Source: Niabella sp. (lineage in GTDB: Bacteria > Bacteroidota > Bacteroidia > Chitinophagales > Chitinophagaceae). From it: a stretch of 64,000 bases of DNA. The notes beneath the pieces were generated by a model, which saw only the letters and a program-made list of their open reading frames with translations, made no database searches and had not been told where the DNA came from. This document shows, one piece after another, positions 57,917-64,000 of the stretch. Positions within the stretch are counted from its first letter, which is position 1, and each line of letters starts with the position of its first letter. Made by a program: the position numbers and the translations under genes. The stretch is taken from positions 1 to 64,000 of the forward strand of contig NZ_JASLGT010000024.1 in assembly GCF_030150205.1 (NCBI RefSeq), read 5' to 3'.

Positions 57917-60079
57917 ATGATCATCCGCAAAGGATCCGTAAATTTGCGGCTCCTTAGGATTTTGGAAAATAAGCAGCTACATATAGCATTAGTGGGTAAC
58001 CCCAACAGCGGGAAAAGCTCTTTGTTCAATTCGCTTACCGGGTTGACGCAAAAAGTGGGGAATTTTCCCGGGGTAACCGTAGACAAAAAGACCGGAACTT
58101 CAAAAATTGGCCAATCAACCGCCAAAATCATCGATCTTCCGGGAACTTATAGTTTATATCCCCGCCGGTTGGATGAGGAAGTAGCCTATAAAGTGATCCT
58201 GAACCAGGACAAAGACCTGAAGGCCGATGTAATTGTGGTAGTGGCGGATGCCAGTAACCTGAAACGTAATTTATTGTTTTGCAGTCAGATCATTGATCTG
58301 AAGCGTCCTGTGGTGATGGCGCTTACGATGATGGATCTTGCCCGGAAAAAAGGCATCCACATCAATATCAATGAAATGGAACGGGAACTGGGCATTCCCA
58401 TCGTGGCCGTAAATCCCCGTAAAAACAAGGGGATCGACCATCTCAAAAAAGCCATCGAGCTGGTTTCCGGCAACCTCTTTAAGGCTCCGGTGCATAATTT
58501 TATCGATGTGGAAGCGCTGGCGCCCCAGGCTATTGCCGGTGTTCAGCAGCTGGTACCCGGCATTAGTCCTTATGAGGGCGTGCATTACCTCATCAACCAC
58601 GAAACCTTTACCCTGCCCAATACCCTGCAGGAGCAGATTGAGCAAACAGAGGCCGACCATCATTTCAACCCCACCAAAACCCAGGCAGAAGAGATCCTTC
58701 AGCGCTACCAACGCATTGGTATGGTGATGAACGGATCCGTTACCCTGCCGGATCCGAATAAAAAATGGATCCTTACTGATAAACTGGACAATATTTTCCT
58801 GCACCGCGTTTGGGGCTATTTTATTTTGCTGGCCGTGCTGTTCCTGATGTTCCAGTGCGTATTCCTGATCGCATCCTACCCGATGGACTGGATCGAATCC
58901 GGAACAGCCTCCTTTAGTGGATGGCTGAGCAATGTGCTTCCCAAAAACAATTTTTCCGACCTTTTAATAAATGGCATCATTGCCGGTTTAGGCGGTATCA
59001 TCATCTTCGTGCCCCAGATCATGATCCTTTTTGGATTGATCACCCTGCTGGAAGATACCGGCTACATGGCCCGCATCAGCTTTTTAACAGACCGGGTTAT
59101 GCGCAGCGTGGGGCTCAACGGAAAAAGTGTAATGCCCATGATCAGCGGCTTTGCCTGTGCAGTACCCGCCATTATGAGTGCCCGCAGCATCGAAAACCGC
59201 AAGGAACGGCTGCTCACTATTTTAATTACCCCCCTCATGAGCTGCTCTGCCCGGTTGCCGGTATATGTGATCCTGGTAGGCCTCGTAATTCCCAAAACCT
59301 ACTTTCTTGGATTCATCAGCCTTCAGGGCCTCATGATGATGGGCCTTTACCTGCTGGGCGTGGTATTTGCCCTCCTGGTGTCGTATGTGGCCAAGTTCTT
59401 TATAAAAAACAGGGAAAAAAGCTATTTCATCCTGGAATTGCCCGTGTACCGTGCGCCCCGCTGGAAAAACGCACTGGAAACGATGATCGAAAAAGCAAAG
59501 ATCTTCGTGGTACAGGCCGGTAAAATCATCATGATCATCAGCATCATCCTCTGGTTCCTCAGCTCCTTTGGGCCCAAAGAACGCATGCACATCATACAGC
59601 AGGAATACGAAACTGCCCTGGCCAAACCCAATGCGGACACCGTACTGGTGGAAGAAACCCGCGCAGCAGCCAAACTGGAAAACTCCTACGCCGGTATTAT
59701 GGGAAAAAGCATTGAGCCGGTGATCCGTCCGCTGGGCTTCGACTGGAAGATCGGCATTGCCCTGGTTACCTCCTTTGCTGCCCGCGAAGTATTTGTGGGC
59801 ACCATGGCTACCCTGTATAGTGTGGAAGATGACGGCGGCGCCAATGTGGCCCTGCGCGATAAAATGGACAAAGCCACTTTTGAAGACGGCAGCAAGGTAT
59901 TTACGGTTGCCACCGGTGTATCGCTTCTCATTTTTTATGTATTTGCCATGCTTTGCATGAGCACCCTTGCCATTGTAAAACGCGAGACCGGTTCCTGGAA
60001 ATGGCCCCTCATACAGCTGGCCTATATGACCACACTGGCCTATACGCTCAGTTTCCTGGTATATCACCTGTTAAAATAA
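57917..60079 (+). CDS. feoB: Ferrous iron transporter FeoB
   Basis: This 720-residue protein has an N-terminal G domain with GNPNSGKSS (G1), FPGVTVDKK (G2 region) and IIDLPGTYSL (G3), then the GDI-like helices. The membrane domain (~290-720) has about eight TM segments, including GFACAVPAIMSAR and SFAAREVFVGTMATLYSVE, the Fe-path and gate motifs. It imports Fe2+ across the inner membrane. No feoA gene is next to it. The start is uncertain: ATG 57917 gives an unusual 21-residue leader and lies upstream of a perfect -7 box (57939-57946), whereas TTG 57962 would start at LENKQLHIALVGNPN. Confidence 0.95.
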   Translation: MIIRKGSVNLRLLRILENKQLHIALVGNPNSGKSSLFNSLTGLTQKVGNFPGVTVDKKTGTSKIGQSTAKIIDLPGTYSLYPRRLDEEVAYKVILNQDKDLKADVIVVVADASNLKRNLLFCSQIIDLKRPVVMALTMMDLARKKGIHININEMERELGIPIVAVNPRKNKGIDHLKKAIELVSGNLFKAPVHNFIDVEALAPQAIAGVQQLVPGISPYEGVHYLINHETFTLPNTLQEQIEQTEADHHFNPTKTQAEEILQRYQRIGMVMNGSVTLPDPNKKWILTDKLDNIFLHRVWGYFILLAVLFLMFQCVFLIASYPMDWIESGTASFSGWLSNVLPKNNFSDLLINGIIAGLGGIIIFVPQIMILFGLITLLEDTGYMARISFLTDRVMRSVGLNGKSVMPMISGFACAVPAIMSARSIENRKERLLTILITPLMSCSARLPVYVILVGLVIPKTYFLGFISLQGLMMMGLYLLGVVFALLVSYVAKFFIKNREKSYFILELPVYRAPRWKNALETMIEKAKIFVVQAGKIIMIISIILWFLSSFGPKERMHIIQQEYETALAKPNADTVLVEETRAAAKLENSYAGIMGKSIEPVIRPLGFDWKIGIALVTSFAAREVFVGTMATLYSVEDDGGANVALRDKMDKATFEDGSKVFTVATGVSLLIFYVFAMLCMSTLAIVKRETGSWKWPLIQLAYMTTLAYTLSFLVYHLLK
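57939..57946 (+). promoter_or_regulatory. -7 box TAAATTTG inside the upstream part of the feoB frame
   Basis: TAAATTTG matches TAnnTTTG and lies after ATG 57917 but 15 nt before TTG 57962. If used, translation must begin at the TTG. Confidence 0.35.
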
Positions 60080-60305
60080 ATATTTTGGGGCTCCCGGCTG
60101 TAGTACATTCATCAGCTACAGTCCGCCGCCCGTCTTCAATCTTTGCCCTTCCCGCATCGCCAACCCGGCAAAGGATTTCCGCCTAAGCGGCGCAGCCCTT
60201 CGGCTTTTGTGCAGGGGGACACTGCGACAGGGAGGACAGGCATCGCCTCAAAATTTCACCCCGGTCTCCTCGTCAGCCGAAAGCCGCCAAACTGCAACCG
60301 CCAAC

Positions 60306-60313
60306 TAAGTTTG
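60306..60313 (+). promoter_or_regulatory. -7 box TAAGTTTG upstream of the amidohydrolase gene
   Basis: TAAGTTTG matches TAnnTTTG and lies 44 nt before ATG 60358. The 278-bp gap behind feoB contains no other recognised feature. Confidence 0.4.
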
Positions 60314-60357
60314 CCGCTAATTTCCTACATTCGGCTCTTTATAAACAATCAACATAC

Positions 60358-63300
60358 ATGCGGTCTTTACTTTTTATCGGTCTTTGTTTTATAGGCTCCT
60401 CAATTGCTGCCCAGCCTAAAAAGGACTCTACCAAACCGGCCTCTTCAAAATGGGATGTAAACAATCCTCCCGGCCAGTTCTATAAGGATGTTTCCTTTTC
60501 TGTAAACGAAGGCACCTGGATGAACCTGGATGTATCGCCCAAAGGGGATGAAATTGTGTTCGACTTACTGGGCGATATCTACAGCATGCCCATCACCGGC
60601 GGCACCGCACGCGTGCTGCGGCAGGGCCTGGCCTATGAGGTACAGCCGCGCTTTAGTCCAGATGGGAAAAAGATCCTTTTTACTTCCGATGCAGGTGGTG
60701 GTGATAATATATGGGTGATGGACCGGGATGGCCAAAACGCCCGGCAGGTGACCAAAGAAAATTTCCGGCTGCTGAACAATGCCGTATGGTCGCCGGAAGG
60801 CAACTATATTATTGCCCGCAAACATTTCACAGCCATGCGTTCGATGGGCGCAGGGGAAATCTGGATGTACCACATCACCGGTGGCGATGGCATTCAGCTC
60901 ACCAAACGTAAGAACGATCAGCAGGATGTGAACGAGCCTTCGGCATCTCCGGACGGGCGTTATATCTATTACAGCGAAGACATGTACCCCGGGGGATATT
61001 TTCAGTACAATAAAGACCCCAATAATGAGATCTATGTGATCAAACGCTATGACCTCGAAAAAGGCAAAACCGAAACGGTTACCGGCGGCGGTGGAAGCGC
61101 TTTCCGGCCGCAGGTATCTCCAGACGGTAAAACACTGGCCTTTGTAAGAAGGGTGCGCACCAAAACCGTTTTGTATCTACGGAATATTGAAACCGGGGAA
61201 GAATGGCCGGTTTACGACAAACTCAGCAAAGACCAGCAGGAAGCCTGGGCCATCTTTGGCGTTTACACGGGCTTTGCCTGGATGCCGGATGGAAAAGATA
61301 TGGTAATATGGGCCGGCGGCAAGCTGAATAAGGTGCCGGTAAGCGGCAGCAACACCGCCACGGAAATACCCTTTACCTGTAACGTTACGCAAAAAATTGC
61401 GGAAGCCATCCGCATAAAACAAAACCTCAATAAAGACCAGGATACCACTCATGTGCTCCGGAGCCTGGTTACCGCCCCCAACGGAAAATTTATTGTATAC
61501 AATGCTCTTGGATCTTTGTGGAAACAGGAACTGCCCAACGGCAAACCCACACGTCTTACAAAATCAGATGACATCGAAGACCAGCCTTCTTTTTCAAAGG
61601 ATGGCCGCTGGCTCACCTATATCAGCTGGAACGACAGCGCCATGGGAAGCATTCATATAATGGATCTTACAAAAGGCAGCTCCCGCAGGCTGGATATTGA
61701 AAAAGGTATCTACACCACTCCCGCTTTTAGTCCCGATGCCAAAACCATCGTGTATTGCAAAGAAGATGGGGATAATGTGCTGGGCAATGCGTTCAACACA
61801 AATACCGGCATTTACACGGCTGATGTAGCCGGAATCGCCCGCCCTGTTCGTATTACACAAAATGGCAGCGCCCCTTATTTTGATGCCACTGGTACCCTTA
61901 TTTATTTCCAAAGGGGAAGGAACCTGGTCCTTTGCAAAAAAGATGGCACCGAAGAAAAAACTGCAGCCACCAGCACCTATGGCAGTCAGTATATACTGTC
62001 GCCGGATGGCAACTGGCTGGCCTTTGTAGACCTGCATAAAGTATATATTGCCGCTTTCCCCAAGACAGGGAAAACCCTCGAGATCGCCGGCGGTTCCAAT
62101 ACCATACCGGTGCAACTGGTGGCCAAAGATGCGGGTTATAACCTGCACTGGAATGCCAATAGCGAAGAACTGCATTATAACCTCGGCAACGAATATTTTA
62201 CCATTCCGCTCAAACAGTATTTCAAGTTCCTGAATGAAAAAGATACCACTACGGTGCCGGCTGTTGCAAAAGGCCTGCCGGTTGGCGTTACGTATGCACC
62301 CGACAAGCCCAGGGGACTAACGGCCTTTACCAATGCCCGCATCATCACCATGAACAATAATGCCGTTATTGAAAAGGGCACGGTGCTGGTGGAGGGCAAC
62401 CTGCTGAAAGCGGTTGGCGCGGGTAGCGAGGTAACCATTCCCGCCGGCGCCACTGTCGTTGATTGCGCCGGAAAGACCATCCTGCCCGGTTTTGTAGATG
62501 CACATGCCCATGGCAATCATTTCAGGAGCGGCATTACCCCCCAAAAGCACTGGCCTTATTATACCAACCTTGCTTTTGGCGTTACAACCATGCATGATCC
62601 TTCGGCCAATAGTGAACTGGTGTTTGCGCAAAGCGAAATGATCCGGGCCGGCAAAATGGTGGGGCCGCGTGTATTTAGCACCGGAACCGTATTGTATGGT
62701 GCAGACGGAGATCTCAAAGCCGTTATCAATTCCCTGGATGACGCGCGCAGTGCCATCCGGAGAACAAAGGCATTTGGAGCATTCTCTGTAAAAAGTTATA
62801 ACCAGCCCCGCAGGGAGCAGAACCAGCAGATCATCGCCGCTGCCAAAGAACTGGGCGTGTTGGTAGTACCGGAAGGGGGCTCCTTTTTTAATCACGATAT
62901 GGCCATGATCAACGATGGGCATACGACCATCGAACATAACCTGCCCGTTGCAGTATTACAGGATGATGTGATCCAGCTTTGGAAACATTCAAAAACCGCA
63001 TATACTCCTACACTGATCGTAAATTACGGTTCGGTGTCCGGCGAATATTACTGGTACCAGCATACCAATGTGTGGGAAAATGAAAAGCTGTTAAAATACA
63101 CACCCCGCGCGGTTATTGATGAGCGCAGCCGCCACCGCACCATGCTGCCCGAAGAAGAATATGAAAACGGTCACATCCTCAGCTCCAAAAGCGTTAAAAA
63201 ACTCAGCGATGCCGGGGTAACCATCAACATGGGCGCACATGGACAAATACAGGGTATTGGTGCCCATTGGGAAATATGGATGCTGACACAGGGAGGCATG

Positions 63301-63615
63301 AGCCCGCTGCAGGCACTGCAAACCGCCACCATCAACTCCGCCCGCAGTCTTGGACTGGACGATTGGATCGGATCCCTGCAAACCGGGAAACTGGCAGACC
63401 TGATCATCCTGGATGCCAATCCCCTGGAAAATATCCGCAACACCGAATCGATAAAATATGTAATGGTAAATGGCCGCTTATATAACACAGATACCATGAA
63501 TGAAACGGGTAATGATCAAAAGCCCCGCAGTAAATTTTATTGGGAACTGGGAAGAAGAGGCAGCGCCTTTAACTGGCAGGACGGCGGCGGTGCACAGGAA
63601 ATGGATACGGATTAG
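60358..63615 (+). CDS. PD40/TolB-like beta-propeller fused to an amidohydrolase
   Basis: This 1085-residue exported protein has a signal peptide (CFIGSSIAAQ), then WD40-like PD40/TolB repeats (~40-560: PRFSPDGKKILFTSDAGG, PSASPDGRYIYYSEDM, PQVSPDGKTLAFVRR, PAFSPDAKTIVYCKEDG). An amidohydrolase domain follows (~640-1050) with the metal pair in GFVDAHAHGNHF, TIEHNLPV, and the C-terminal ADLIILDANPL. The late metal position reads INMGAHGQIQGIGAH, as common in this subfamily. It probably acts on imidazolone-, peptide- or hydantoin-like substrates in the periplasm; the real substrate is unknown. Confidence 0.9.
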   Translation: MRSLLFIGLCFIGSSIAAQPKKDSTKPASSKWDVNNPPGQFYKDVSFSVNEGTWMNLDVSPKGDEIVFDLLGDIYSMPITGGTARVLRQGLAYEVQPRFSPDGKKILFTSDAGGGDNIWVMDRDGQNARQVTKENFRLLNNAVWSPEGNYIIARKHFTAMRSMGAGEIWMYHITGGDGIQLTKRKNDQQDVNEPSASPDGRYIYYSEDMYPGGYFQYNKDPNNEIYVIKRYDLEKGKTETVTGGGGSAFRPQVSPDGKTLAFVRRVRTKTVLYLRNIETGEEWPVYDKLSKDQQEAWAIFGVYTGFAWMPDGKDMVIWAGGKLNKVPVSGSNTATEIPFTCNVTQKIAEAIRIKQNLNKDQDTTHVLRSLVTAPNGKFIVYNALGSLWKQELPNGKPTRLTKSDDIEDQPSFSKDGRWLTYISWNDSAMGSIHIMDLTKGSSRRLDIEKGIYTTPAFSPDAKTIVYCKEDGDNVLGNAFNTNTGIYTADVAGIARPVRITQNGSAPYFDATGTLIYFQRGRNLVLCKKDGTEEKTAATSTYGSQYILSPDGNWLAFVDLHKVYIAAFPKTGKTLEIAGGSNTIPVQLVAKDAGYNLHWNANSEELHYNLGNEYFTIPLKQYFKFLNEKDTTTVPAVAKGLPVGVTYAPDKPRGLTAFTNARIITMNNNAVIEKGTVLVEGNLLKAVGAGSEVTIPAGATVVDCAGKTILPGFVDAHAHGNHFRSGITPQKHWPYYTNLAFGVTTMHDPSANSELVFAQSEMIRAGKMVGPRVFSTGTVLYGADGDLKAVINSLDDARSAIRRTKAFGAFSVKSYNQPRREQNQQIIAAAKELGVLVVPEGGSFFNHDMAMINDGHTTIEHNLPVAVLQDDVIQLWKHSKTAYTPTLIVNYGSVSGEYYWYQHTNVWENEKLLKYTPRAVIDERSRHRTMLPEEEYENGHILSSKSVKKLSDAGVTINMGAHGQIQGIGAHWEIWMLTQGGMSPLQALQTATINSARSLGLDDWIGSLQTGKLADLIILDANPLENIRNTESIKYVMVNGRLYNTDTMNETGNDQKPRSKFYWELGRRGSAFNWQDGGGAQEMDTD

Positions 63616-63624
63616 CAAAGAGCG

Positions 63625-63687
63625 GTCAGCAATCAGCTTTTAGCGTGGTCTCTGAGCTAATGGCTGATTGCTGACTGCTGACTAAAG
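63625..63687. repeat. Inverted heptamer repeat between convergent genes
   Basis: GTCAGCAATCAGC (63625-63637) pairs perfectly with GCTGATTGCTGAC (63663-63675) around a 25-nt loop. The right arm continues as 7-nt units ATTGCTG, ACTGCTG and ACTAAAG. It lies between the convergent amidohydrolase and the last gene, so it may act as a bidirectional terminator as well as being a repeat of the CTGATNG type at 24001. Confidence 0.65.
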
Positions 63688-63691
63688 GTTC

Positions 63692-64000
63692 CTATTTCAC
63701 CGTTTTATATACAGTGATCACATTATCCTTTTCCAGCGAAGCTTCATCGGCATTCACTTTCCAGGTAAGTTTTCCATTGGTATAAACGGTGGCTCCCTTT
63801 TCCTTTTCGCCCTTCATCAGCTTTACCGTTTCTCCGTTTATAGTAAGCTCCGCTACGCCCATATTCCCCGAATCGTGGTAAACAGCAGTAATGGTTTCAC
63901 CCTTGTCATTGGTGTATTTCTTCTCGTTTTTATCTACTCCCGGGGCCGGCGTGCCCGTACTATCCACATTTGCCGTATTGGCAATCACACTATCGGCCGG
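63692..64000 (-). CDS. MliC-like exported protein, N-terminus outside the window
   Basis: The frame runs out of the right edge; about 102 C-terminal codons are visible. After a Thr/Ala/Pro-rich linker (NTANVDSTGTPAPGVD), residues resemble the MliC lysozyme-inhibitor fold: YTNDKGETITAVYHDSGNMGVAELTINGETVKLMKG, then GATVYTNGKLTWKVNADEASLEKDN. The second segment matches the MliC pattern of SGxxYxxGxxxxxxKGDEAxL only loosely, so the call is tentative. A GTG at 63988 is not a convincing start, since the linker continues upstream. Probably a lipoprotein. Confidence 0.5.
   Translation of the reverse strand, partial: PADSVIANTANVDSTGTPAPGVDKNEKKYTNDKGETITAVYHDSGNMGVAELTINGETVKLMKGEKEKGATVYTNGKLTWKVNADEASLEKDNVITVYKTVK

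Noticed and set aside
57684..57961. feoA gene upstream of feoB
   Set aside because: No SH3-like small frame is present in the gap; the sequence holds only the -7 box and short frames.
59222..60067. Open frame of about 280 codons on the minus strand opposite feoB
   Set aside because: Antisense shadow of FeoB transmembrane codons; His/Gly-rich composition without any family resemblance.

Overview
This 64 kb window comes from a Bacteroidota chromosome, most likely the Chitinophagaceae/Chitinophagales. Evidence: two SusC/SusD pairs, many lipoproteins ending their signal in a Cys, Bacteroidota-typical families (DUF4421, DUF3098, DUF4287, PSP1/RicT next to holB), LytS/LytTR signalling, and -7 boxes of the TAnnTTTG type. 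The genus is not resolved. No rRNA, tRNA or CRISPR was recognised.

Left third (220-19487, minus strand): eleven co-directional genes with mostly 5-30 bp gaps form one apparent operon. In transcription order: SusC, SusD, fasciclin lipoprotein, DUF5007-like lipoprotein, a second SusC, SusD and fasciclin, a DUF5008-like lipoprotein, an alkaline-phosphatase-fold/LamG lipoprotein, an M60 mucinase-like peptidase with a discoidin domain, and a second phosphatase-fold/LamG lipoprotein. It ends at a strong hairpin (140-178). Its upstream region holds two LacI-type operator-like palindromes 43 bp apart. It looks like an uptake locus for a glycosylated protein or peptide. Both phosphatase-fold proteins have lost canonical metal ligands and are probably binding proteins.

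19.9-33.2 kb: a Crp/Fnr-type regulator, a fused E1 alpha/beta 2-oxoacid dehydrogenase, DUF4421, an inactive-type M16 protein, holB-ricT, TatD-tcdA, and a rare fusion of a GHL10 (DigH-like) glycosidase to a peptidoglycan amidase.

33.4-38.5 kb: an exported DRGH nuclease encoded directly behind a NuiA-type nuclease inhibitor, an EncFtn-type ferritin without encapsulin gene or cargo peptide, DUF4287, a Rossmann oxidoreductase, an SRPBCC protein, and an ORF6N protein carrying a 35 bp palindrome inside its coding sequence.

38.5-64 kb: housekeeping and envelope genes (hemL, uppP, DUF3098, leuS, OmpA-like, active M16 peptidase, FUSC transporter, feoB, amidohydrolase). A LytS-type kinase and a LytTR regulator are separated by a hydrolase, a TlpA-like thioredoxin and a PIN toxin/antitoxin pair.

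Two window-wide patterns stand out. Degenerate tracts with a 7-nt period abut stop codons at five places. TAnnTTTG-like boxes sit exactly 4-6 nt before several start codons, which suggests leaderless transcription.
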